Positions 1 through 12,000 of a DNA stretch of 64,000 nt are shown here, one piece after another (position 1 is the first letter of the stretch; every line of letters starts with the position of its first letter). Origin of the DNA: Diphasiastrum complanatum (taxonomy: Eukaryota > Streptophyta > Lycopodiopsida > Lycopodiales > Lycopodiaceae); the NCBI GenBank assembly GCA_029204225.1, contig CM055102.1, positions 29,006,969 to 29,070,968 on the forward strand, in the 5' to 3' direction. Made by a program: the position numbers and the translations under genes. The notes below the pieces were generated by a model. It was not told the DNA's origin and did no database searches. It worked only from the letters and a program-made list of their open reading frames with translations.

Positions 1-1960
1 GAAAAGTGCTACATGCACAACAGTTTGTCGGCGACTTCAACGTACCTGTTGCATCACTAATAACTTATAGAACATGAAATGAACCATAATATCCTCTTAT
101 TTGTTTAATCTTGACTGAATCACTAGTGCAAATCTGTTTCTACCACATTTGAGAGAACCAATCTCCTTCCAACATTGTCTTATGTCTAGAGAAACTCATT
201 TGCAACAAATATCTTTGGTATTCATTATACGAGTAAGAAGAAAGAGTATAGTCGTATACCACTTTAGAAGCTGCTGTGCAATATGATTCATGTTAGTGTT
301 ATTGTAGGCAAACTCTAGAATAACTAAGGAGAACACCCCTTCCTTTCGCTGGTCATTGACATAAACCTTTACTAAATCCACGATACCTAATTTTGCTGCT
401 TCAAAACTCACTTTAGCTTCTAAATGAAAGAAATGAGAAGTTAGATTTTGTATCCAAATTTTTAAAATGTGTTTTCCAGAAGGACCGATGAACTTTGCAT
501 CTTGATTCGAGACAATGGACTTCGACATTCCATGATGCTCCAAACTCAAAGATATGCTAAATAAACAAGTGTTTAACCTTTGGAGCTTTATACTACTTTT
601 GCAGAGACTGAAATGAACTTTTATATTGAATCTATCGATTATAGTCGATTTGTGAGCTTTTCCAATATGCAAATTCCAGAAAATTATGAACGAACATGTT
701 GATGTTTCTCCATGGTGCATCACGAATAGGGATCGGTCATATGTGGTTGTAAGTTTTCACATGATGATCATACTTCGGTTGTTGCATTTTTACAAAAATA
801 GCCAAGATAGGTGTTGGAGAATCTTTAAGAATAATGCCATGCCATGATGCAATAATGCCAAGAGAGGTGAAAGCTTTCAAGTCATTTGCTGCTTGTAGTA
901 AGAAAGCGGATGCAAAGATGTTGTAGGTGGAGAGACTTCGAGAAGCTAACCATCACAAAGGAATTAGAATTCCCATTTACAAATTGGTCAAAAATCAGCT
1001 CAATATCAATAAGAGGACTTCAGTTTGTCAAATGTTGCATGTTGAGCTAAAATGTTCATTTTGAGAGAAAAAAAGAACATTCCTTGTTGAGCTAAAGGTA
1101 TGGCATTAATAGAAGGCTTTCTAGACAACAAATCTACTAGTTTGTTGTCCTTATCAACAATATGTTGAATCTGGAAATTGAAGAACAGAGGGTTACTCCT
1201 ATTTTGTGAGTTCATGCAAAGGAGTAACAACAAATGCAAAATCAACACATGTTGATAGTAGGAATATAAACCCAAGAACGATCAAACATCATGGGCATTT
1301 TGTGGAGTAGACCGACTCACAATATCTTTGATTGTAATTCGATGCATGCAAATGGTGTTGGCTGAAATAAAATGCACAAGATAGGAGACTGTGTGTGAAG
1401 GAATAAATTATTCTTCTTAGAATGGGCATTAAGGGAATTCTTGCTTAGTGTCTCAAAGATGATGTCAAAGGGTTTCTTATGCTATTTTTCCAATTTTGCT
1501 CCAAGTTGGAATGCAAGCAAAAAAAACAATGCCAAATGGTTGCAAATTCCTTTGCCTCAATCTAGAGGGAATAACTAGAATACTATCAAATGAAGTTCAA
1601 AGAGCTGTCTTGTGCACATCTTCAAGCATGACTCCAATGTGACGATTGCCTCTTTTGAGATCCATGTTGCTAAAGGATGTTAGCTCCCCTTGAATGATCA
1701 AAGATATCATTGATATTTGGGAATTACAATCTGATTCTTGTGGAAACTTTAGGATGCACCTCACTATCCACATACATGTGAAATGTAGTGTCTTTCTTGT
1801 ACAAAAAAGACAAGTGACGCAAATGGGGAACAACTGAGCTATCACATCAAATCCCTTTGAAGCAAGTTGTGCACTTGTTTTTTTATCTCCTATTCTCTTC
1901 CTTAACTAGTTTTGTTGTAAGTTTAAAAGACTTTACCGCTTTTATTTACAATGATTTGCC
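1..1960 (-). mobile_element. Ty3 (gypsy) retrotransposon remnant, pol region
   Basis: Read on the minus strand, pieces of a Ty3 polyprotein follow in the normal order. Reverse transcriptase (about 1880-1590) has an MDLKRGNRHIGV-type motif, the counterpart of DLRSGYHQI, followed by EDVHKTA. The RNase H end (about 1275-1090) reads IQHIVDKDNKLVDLLSRKP. The integrase core (about 730-190) includes IVSNQDAKF and LEFAYNN. The order RT, RNase H, integrase is that of Ty3 elements. It is an old, broken fossil with many breaks; no LTR is visible and the 3' side may run out of the window. It sits in an intron of the kinase gene, upstream of the exon at 2135 and opposite in sense. Confidence 0.75.
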
Positions 1961-2134
1961 AATAGGTCTCAACCAGAGTTAGATGATTGAGTAGCCATGG
2001 TGTCAAGCATTGAAAGTTTGTAGAAAATGCATATCTTTAAAGTTTAAACTTTGATGTGCTGGTATGCCTTGTGCCTAATGCAAGTTACAAAACCTAATGT
2101 ATTAGTAAGTGGTTATTCTCTTTGGTTCTTGCAG

Positions 2135-2191
2135 ATTAGTATGTCTCTGGCTTCTTCCGTGAAGGGCACTCCTTGCTACATGGCTCCTGAA
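2135..2191 (+). CDS. MAPKKK exon with the APE motif
   Basis: A 57-bp exon of 19 codons preceded by a pyrimidine-rich stretch ending TTCTTGCAG and followed by GTAAGG. The peptide starts [11 protein letters not shown] and ends in the invariant APE of kinase subdomain VIII. It is phase 0 at both ends. Confidence 0.85.
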
Positions 2192-5100
2192 GTAAGGATT
2201 TTGTGATTTCAATTCTGTGGCTTAAAAATTTCTCTCTCATAAAACTTCTTACTATATTCCAGCATACAATTTTTCCTCTGTATCTTGTGCGTATTTGATA
2301 CAATGCTGGCTGCTGATTAGAATGATCTATAGGTGCCTTTTGAGATACTGTTGGTAGAACAGTCCTAGATTTTTAGTTCATCATAGTTATGAGATGTGTG
2401 AAAGGATAGCATCATCATATGATTTATCATCACCCATCACCAGGTCAAGCCTGTACAAGCAGCTTAGTAGATTGCTGTTCTTGCATGCTATTATATTTCT
2501 ACCTTAGTAAAGTTGTGATGTTGAGTTATAGTACCCAAATTATACGATGTACAATTTTGCGAAAACGACTTTACTTGTAGACGGTAATCTAGTGGTCTGC
2601 ATGACTATGCTCGTATTCCTTTTGCGAGTATTGGGTCTCACAATAGTTCTTCATCCAACATGTCATGTTTCCATCTTTGTAGTAGACATGAAAGAACATA
2701 GTGGCAGTTACCTATCCCATTTCATGCCTATGCGTCAAGCAGCATGCACTGGTGGTCGATTGCATGCACCACATGTTAACACAAGGGGTAGAGGCTAGGA
2801 CGGTGAGACAATGGAGGGATGCGTTGTTCTTCTTATTCACAGTTTGCTTGCTGATTGCACTTGCAGCAAACACATACTCTTATTGCCGCAATGTACAATA
2901 AAAGTCTAAGACTATTTGTTTTACGTGATTGTCATGAAATCTGATACCCAAAGTTAGTTTGAGGATATACTTGGAAACCAAACTTCAAAGGAATCGGAAG
3001 TACATCAAGGTGGTTGGTGGGACAATATTATTCTAAGTATTTTGCATCAAGTTGTGGAAGGACTTGGATGCCAGAGACGCTCTTGGACTAGAAAAAATTT
3101 GCAGCAGTCAAAAGGGGAAAGTCAAGGTCCAAAGAAGAGTTGGAATAATTACTACCTATTTCAATTTGAAGAGTTTTGAATTTTTTTAAATCTTTTCGAT
3201 CCAGAAGAAGACTAGAATCTTGTTTGACTTATGGCTAGAATTCGAAAGTCTTCTCAGTAAATTTTCAAAATGCAGCTTAACCTGGGAACCCAGGAATGGT
3301 CCAAGGTGAAATCAAATGCCTTAAGGAAAATATATGCTAAAGCATATGTTCCTTGCAATGTTTCACATGAATTCTATTCTTTCAAAAATCCTTCAAAAAC
3401 TGCTTGAAATCTTCTTTCAAACTCTATTCTACTCTTGATCTCAATATAACCCATTTATAACTATCCTTATTAGTGGATCAGGGCTGCGCAGGTCACGGGC
3501 AGGAAAAGAGAGCTTAAGAAGTTGGCCGAATTTTTCTAGAAAGTGGTGCAAACCTAAGCTAACTTAGGATGTAACAAATCACTGGCTATGGAGTGTTTTG
3601 GCAAGTCTATTGACTTGATTTTGGTTTCAAAAATGTGTGGAAAGGGTGTGAGTATGTACAGCCTCAAAATTGAGTTTTGGGCTCCAAAAATTGACTGGAA
3701 ATCTCTGCAAAAAGCATCAGTAGATACCAATAAAACAAGTAATAGGGGTGAGAATCTTCTTCAAATTGCGCTAGCGATTCTCAAACATTTCAATAGGAGC
3801 TTTCTTGGCTGAGTTTTAAAGTACTGAGTAGCAAAGTAGAAGAACAGAACGCTCTTGAAAAGAGCTGGACAACAGTTTTTTGAAATATTTGTGATAGAAT
3901 CTAGCTTCCTAAGCTAACCTAGTAACTCCTTAGTAACCTAGTAACCTAGCTAACCTAGTCAAGATAATCGAAAATGGATTATTCTTGTTGCACATCTGTT
4001 TCAAGGGTGGATGTTGACTAGCTTAATGGGGTTGTGTGGAGTTAACTTTGTTACAGGGTGCTTCTTCAGCTTTGGCAGATTGCAAATATACGTTTAGGTA
4101 GTGTGGTTCTCTCTTTTTCAGCTCACTCCTTCAAGGAGTTGCTGTTCCTTCTTGGCTCATTGTGTTGATCCTCTCGTGTCCACTAGCTCATCGATCCTCC
4201 CGTCCTGCTGCTGAAGGTTTTTAGAAATACGCTTAGAACATGGAAACATTTTCCAATTTAAACTGTTTTTGCATGTGCAAACCCCGTAACGGTTTATCTA
4301 GCTTATGTTACCTGGCCTGCGGGCAAAACTGTGTAGGCAAGTTCATGATGTTTTGAGAATAATCAGATTGAGTTTGTAAATCACTTTTTGCTTAATCCTT
4401 GTTTATACTTGAAAATCCTCAAAATACCAACAAAGCTCATCAGAATAGGACCTCATTTTGGTAGGATTTGAAGGCCTGAAGAGATCCACAGCTGGGAAAG
4501 GCCTATGTGGAGTCTATCCGTGAACGCGTATCATTCACATTTCTCTGATTTCTTATGGAGCTTGGATTGCTAGATGTTTTTATATGTAGTGTCATAAATG
4601 GTTTTTAGGATTGCATCTTTTTTCTGGTGACAACGTATTAATGAATCATTGCGATGTTGAGCCTATGAAGTTTGTGGGGAATAGTCCAGGCGGGCAAGCC
4701 CTTTGATATCGTTTCAAAGCCAGTTGATATATTTTAACTTGTTGATTGCTTGTGCTTTCAAACACTATAGAAACAGTACAGTCGATGTTTATGAGAATGC
4801 AGTCAATACTATACAGATCTTGGTTGGCCTAGTCCCACAACATTGAGTCACAACAAACTTAGCTTTTCTGTGGTAATGACACTGGAAGGGTATCCAGTCT
4901 AGAATTCACGTTGTTGTTTTGATCATCACATTGTTGTGCATTGAGGTACTGTAACCTGAACAACTTGCCGAATTTTGAGACTAGGGCTAAGTGTTATTAA
5001 AACACAAATTGTTTCTCACATTTCAGGTTATAAAACCATCTCCAACCAGCCGGAGCTATGGCCTAAGAGCTGATATTTGGAGTCTTGGATGTACTGTCCT

Positions 5101-5975
5101 TGAGATGGCAGATGGAAGACCACCTTGGAGTCATTTACCTGGGGTAAATGATTCTGATGTTTGTCTATTATGGCTTCATGTGTTATTGTCCAAATTTTCA
5201 AATTAAGATTTTATTAAAGATGCTATTTCCTGACTCTGAATATGGAGTGTGATTTAACACCACCTCAAAAGTGATCCTTGCATTTAGGTTAACTGATCTA
5301 GCATCACAAACAAGCATGTGATAGAGTGTGGTTTGGTGAGGTAGGAGGCTGTGCTGTATTAGTCAGTAAGTTTCTGTATGGCCTTTGATTACTGTATATG
5401 TGATTTGGTGTTCCAACTTTTGCTGCCAAAGTATGAGGTTTTTCTTCAAAGTTCTGCCAAAATTGCCGTTGTTTTTATCCAGGCTATGAGGTGGTGCAAC
5501 TTGCAGCATATGTTCTAACCATAGAACCCACGGTTCCCAGAACCGTGGGTCCTGGGAACCGTGGAAGGAACCGTACCACGGTTCATCTAAAAATCAATTA
5601 ATTATTTATTTATTTTAATTTTCCCCCCAAAACCCCTCATAGCTCGTTTTGGGGGTGGGGGGAAAAAAAGAATTAATTAATTAATTAATTATCTCACGGT
5701 TTATACGGTTCTGCCCAAAAAAAGATTGTGAACCGTACAGTTCACAGTACGGTTTTCAGAACCGTACTGAACCGTTAACGGTTCATTGATTCTATGGTTC
5801 TAACTCATTCTTGTTGTTGCCTTCATTTGAGGAAATCTAAGTATGAATTAATGAACTTGTAAAGTTGGTTCCATCATCCTTTTAGCATTTTGTTTCTTAT
5901 TTTAGCAGCTTAAATTTCATGCAGTGAGATGCCCACCTATCTTGTACAATGATAATAGAAAGATGATCACACAAT

Positions 5976-6065
<90 letters not shown>

Positions 6066-9000
6066 TATTAACGTCTTTTGATGCCAAACGACATATAAGA
6101 CCAAATAAATACATCTCAAGTGTGATAGATATTGAAAGGAGCATGTAAATGTCTCCATAAACAAACGACAACTACTAGCTAAAATAATTGGTCTATCAAG
6201 ACCAGATAAAAACTCTAAAAACTCTAAAATGCTCATGGACGTGGAAGTCCAAAACATGGTACAATGGGGTGTACAATAACCATCCGAACTATGTGATAGA
6301 TCATGTCATCACGGAAATGCTGTTGAAGAAAGTAAGTATAGAAGAGGATGCAGGTACTGGTGCATGAGCTCTAGGTCTATGAGGTCTCCTGGTAACTCTG
6401 GCATGTGATCTGGAGGCAGTACGCTGACGACGATCACGATGAGAGTCCCGAGGCAAGATAATTGACTCATCCTCTGATAAAATATCTCTGACAAATATCT
6501 CTACGGAGCAGAAACATCTCACGAAGCATCAGTGCCACACATCGAGGGTTAACATATAAAATGAGAGAGCGAAGTGTGACTGGAGATCCCGGAAAAGACA
6601 ATGATAGCGTCCGCGAATCTCATAATATACAAGGCATCTGAATAGGAAATGCTCCTCTGATTCCACCTCTCCTAATGTGCACATTTGACAAAGTCTGCTC
6701 ATATGAGGGATGCCTTGGAATCGCCTTGTCTCCACATATAGCTGGTGTGAGGAAACTCGGAACTTAATGTGTCCTTTAAGGATGAAACAATTTTAAGTAA
6801 TTGTTGCTTTAATACCACGGTTTTTGGACCTCACAACCTTGTTCGCATGAATGGTCTCATAGGTAGCCAACCCGTGAGTATTTTATTTGACAACGGTTTT
6901 ACGCATAATAATATACATGCTAAATTGGTGCAGAAGCTCACCTGGCAACCGCACCAAGTGACCACAAGTACGTGGTTACGATGGCGGCGGGTGGGGAGCA
7001 GCAGGTCTGGGATCAGTTTGTCCCTCACTTACTGTTGAAGATTCAAGATTATGTAAATAGTTTGTCATTTCATATCATGAATCTTGATAAGGTACTTAAT
7101 TCTAGGTAAAGAGTGGTTGTATGCTAGGAACGAGTCGTTAAAAAACATTATGTAAGTCATAGTTTATTCTTCTTGCATAATGGCTCAATGCTCCATCTTA
7201 AAGGCGATGTGCTTGAACTACCTTTTGTAATTGCGCATGAAGCGAATCAATGTTTGTTCAATTCTGAGTATCACTCATATTTATGTTATTTAAAAGCTGA
7301 ATGTTACATGGATGCCTGCCTTTGTTACTCAAAATTTCAATATTGATGTATCATATTTTCCTAAAGCTTCTACACCTAAGGGTAAAATCTCTAAAAGACT
7401 TTGGGAGGAATATAGTGACCCTTAGCAGTTGTCTGAGGGTCTATACCTATCACCTGAGGGTAAAATTTTTAAAAGACTTAGGCAAGAATATAGTGACTTA
7501 TTCCCTGAGTAGTTGCCTGAGGGTCTTACCCCCGCTAGGGGCGTAGACCATCACATAGATCTTCCCGATAGCTCTCATGTATCATTGTTCCCTTACAGGA
7601 TGAGCCCGAAGGAAGAAGATGAGGTTGCTAGGCAACTTGAGAAGGTATTACGTAAGGGTCATATTCGACCCAATAAGTCCCCTTGGGGAGCTCCTGTATT
7701 ATTAACCAACAAAAAAGACGGTGGTATATGTCTTTGTGTCGATTATAAGAAGTTTAATAAAATGACTATAAAGAACTGATATCCCTTATCTCATATGGAC
7801 GACCTAATGGACCAATTGAATGGTGAAAAGTATTTCACCAAATTGGACCTTAGGTCAAGGTACCATCAAATTAGAATCCACGAGGGGGATGTTTCCAAAA
7901 TTGGTTTTCATTCTAGGTATGGCCATTACGAGTTTTAGTTTTACCTTTTGGTCTACCTAATGCCCCAGCGACCTTTCAACAGATGATGAACGATATCCTT
8001 TGTCCTTATCTGGAAAAGTTCCTGATGGTATTTTTGGACAACATTTTGATTTATAGCAAGACTCTTGAGGAGCATGAAGCGCATTTGCATACGGTCGCGG
8101 GCAAAGCTCCATGCTAAGGAGTCTAAGTGTGAGTTTTTCCAAACAAAACTCAAATACTTGGGCCATATCATTTCCAATGGAGGTCTTGAGATCGATTATG
8201 ATAAGGTTCAGAAAGTTTGTGATTGGCCTATCCAAAAATCCATAAGGGAAGTTCAATCTTTTTTATGCTTCAAAGGTTTTTTCCATAAGTTTATTAGATG
8301 CCTTAATTGCATTACCTTTAACAAATCTTTTGAAGGGAGTGAAGAAAGCCAAAAGTAAAACTAAAAAGGGTAATAAGAAGAAAGCCAGAAGGCGTTCGAA
8401 AATCGGTCCACATGTTGTTTGGACTAACGAACTAAATCAAAGCTTTGAGGCTTTGAAGATGTTAGTGTCTACTACGCCTATTTTACACATAGTGGACCCT
8501 AGCAAACCTTTCTTGGTAGAAACGGATGCTAGTGACTATGCGGTGGGTGCAATCCTTTACCAGGATGGCAGACAAGTGGCTTTCGAAAGCAAGAAGTTGG
8601 ACCTAGCTCAAAGTAGATATTCTACTTATGAGAAGGAACCTTTTGCTGTCATCCACGCATTAAACATCTGAAGACATTATTTGTACGGATCTAAATTCAT
8701 AGTTATGATGGATCATAAATCTCTTAAGTTTATTTGTGATGCCTTGGACCTCGGGGGTCGTAAGGCTCGTTAGTCGGAACTCATTCAGGAGTTCGAATTT
8801 GACATTAAGTACCGAGGTATGTCGAATTTTGTCGTTGATGCTTTGAGCTAGATTGGAGAGGTTACTGAAAGAAGCTCTACTTTGGGAGATAATCTTGGAA
8901 AGCAGGATTTCAAGAAGTCTACTTATTGATTATTCCATTAGGAATGGCTTACTTTTCCGTAGAGGAAAAGTGTGTGTGCCAGAATCGGGAACATTAGGGC

Positions 9001-12000
9001 CCAAATCCTACATGAGTGTCACAATAGTCCCAGTGCGGGACATCCTGGTATACAGAGAACACTTGACATTGTTAAAAGAGAATTTTATTGGCCAAAGATG
9101 AAAGGTCATGTGGAGGCATACGTCCAAAAGTGTGAACAATGTCAAGTCAATAAAGCAGAAAGACTCAAAGCAATTAGTCTGGTACATCCGTTGGAAATTC
9201 CAAGCAAGAAATGGGAGAGCGTTTCCATGGATTTTGTGATCGGACTTCCCAAGTCAGGGAAGGGTCATCATGCCATTTGGGTAGTAATTGACAAGCTAAC
9301 AAAATGGCGCAATTTATTCCAACAAAAACTATTGTCGAAGCTTTGGAACTTGCACAACTTCGTTGAAAAGTTATTCAGGTTGTATGGATTGCCAAACGAT
9401 ATTGTTGCTAATCGTGACTCTAAGTTCACTGGCAAGTTCTGGCATGCATTTTTTCGTCTACGGATCACCCAGAATCCGATGTCAATGTAGGCTTGACTAG
9501 GCATGTGGATGTCGATAACTCCAGTGCATGCGTGTTAGAGATCTAAACACCACAGTAGGGCTAATACTAACTTATCCACCAACCTTGCCTACTCCCTCAT
9601 ATGGAGTAAGCCCCTTCTGGCCCAGTGTGAGGACTGGTAGCATGCATATTGCCAAGTGTTGGCCGCGTGGCACTAACGTGGCCGACTGCACGTCGGGACC
9701 CAATGTGGGGCCCTATCCTGCTGGCAGGGTCCCTAAGCTGTGTTAGGCCCGCCATGGCTATGGTTTGTGCCGGGGCACACTACTCACATTGTCTTGCCCT
9801 ATTGGACGTGTACGCTAGACACGCCCCTAAGTGTGGTATCTGACGTCCTGTTCTCTGGGGTCCGGCATTGGTTACAGGCTCGTAACAATGGGGGTAGGTC
9901 GGCAGTGACCCTATGGATGGGTGGATACGGTGCGTCGTCACTAGTATGGGGTGTGCGTCAACCTTCAAGGCAATCGAAGATCTAAGGGAATTGTAAAACT
10001 TTTCCATGCCAAAGGCTATATAAGATAAAAAAAATACACGTCAAGTGTGTAGTATTAGGGGGACCGTATGAAATGTCTCTGAAGCAATAAAGAAAAATTG
10101 TGTATAGATCTAAAGTACTAAAGCATAAGTGAAATATAATACAGTAGATGTCCTACTACAAAGAGATGTTATAATGGTTTAGGATGTTGGCATCATTTCT
10201 TACCATTGCTGAAGGACTTAGGCTTATCACATAGTCTCAAATTCACATTGGGCCAGCTCTACGTGTCATCACATCAATTGACTATTGAGACTGGGAGGTT
10301 CCATGGTATCCCGAGAGAGGAGCTAATATGCCAGTTATACTCTTCGAGGGAGGTGGAGTCTGAGGATCATTTTATCGTCAGATGCCCTATATACTATGAG
10401 AATACAGAGAGATACCAATGCATGTTTCACGACATGCCCACCACACTCCAACTGCTCATAGCATAGAAGGTTCCCTTTGTATTGCACTTATGTTACAAGA
10501 TATGTTTCTGTTACGACGTGATATATGTTGGACAACTCAGCAGATTCATTCTAGTTCTCAGCCTCAGATTACCTCTTTCTACTCTAGGAGAAGACCATGC
10601 CGGAACCCAGAGTCCGATGTTGATGAGGTGAACAATGACAATGCGCCTATTCACAAAGATTAGAGACAACACTCCATTCATAGGCATGGTGCAGCCCGAG
10701 CTATCCATCCTATCATGAGGAGACACACTTCTTCTTCAGCAGCAGGACATGATGATATTGATATTGTTATACCTCACTTTGTGTATCTAGCAACATTCAT
10801 GTTCCTAGTATTTAATAACGTTATTTTCTTTTGTTGTTGTTTTTGGAAACATTTTCATACGCTCCCATCGATACCACATACTCGACATGTACATTTATTA
10901 CTCTTATATGCCTTTTGGCATGGATGCTCCGCCCCCTGCTGCCGCCTCCCCTACCTCCACGGGAAATTCTGTTTGCTAGACCTAGTCCTGGCATTGAAGT
11001 CTCCCGCTAAAGAATATATCCTCGATCTTCATATCTAATAATGTTTGCTGAAATATCCATGAAAGGTGAGTCCGCCTCTGAGGTGAAAGCTGATGTCTCT
11101 AGGGGGAAATAACAAATAGCCATGAATATGTCACGGTCTAGCTCCATCAACCTGCGATCCAACCTGATCCATATATAGCGAGCCTGCTCGTCAGTGTGTA
11201 CTAGCTCGACCCATGGCTGGAGAAAGTCTCGAAATAAGCAAGCAACACCACCTGAACCGCGACTAGTCAGTGCCCTCGTCGCCCCCCTGTAAGTAGAAAG
11301 CCAGCAAAATCCCTCAATGCACGGAAGTCCTCTCTCAGGACTCTCATGTGTCTCCGTAAGTATAAGGATATCCCCTGTGGTACAAAAATCTCTAAAGTCT
11401 CCCGCTCTGAGGAATGGATACCATTGCAGTTCCATAAACTCAACCGCAATGCTTTTGTGAGGGCCCCCGAACCGCTCCTAATTCCGGGGGGGCCCAAATC
11501 CCTATGCTGCAGACTTCTGAGGGTCAATGTATCGGGCCTTACCATCCCGATAGACCACCCTTTTGCCTGCTGAAAATTCTCTTCCTTTCGGCAACTTGCA
11601 TCAGTGTTAGATCATCGTCCATGAAAATAAGGGTACCTCTCAGCCGAGCTCGTAGCCTAAGGGCAGCTTGCCGTTCCTCATGCCCGTGAACCGTATGATG
11701 AGTGTGGATGGATCTCGTTTGGTTCTCCACGCTCTTTCCATCCCATTGGGATGGTGGGAAAGTGTATCTGTGAGGAAATTGGTTGCTTCGGTAATTGGAG
11801 CCTTAGTATCTTCAATGCCTCGCACCCGAACATTCATAGATTTATATTTCCGCATTTCTTCTTCGGAGATGGTGGCTGAGATGACGCTATTGAAAGTGTG
11901 TGTACCTTCTTTACCACCTTCTTTGAATAGAGAGGCCCATGTTTTGGTCTCTCCCTTATGTTGCTCAATCTGTTCCTCCAGTTCTTGGATCCTTGTGCTG

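Noticed and set aside
2547-2901. Small plus-strand open frames in the kinase intron
   Set aside because: Overlapping frames without family likeness, as expected by chance.
5924-6257. Arg/Glu and Leu/Ser repeat proteins across the GA tract
   Set aside because: They are frame artefacts of a dinucleotide microsatellite.
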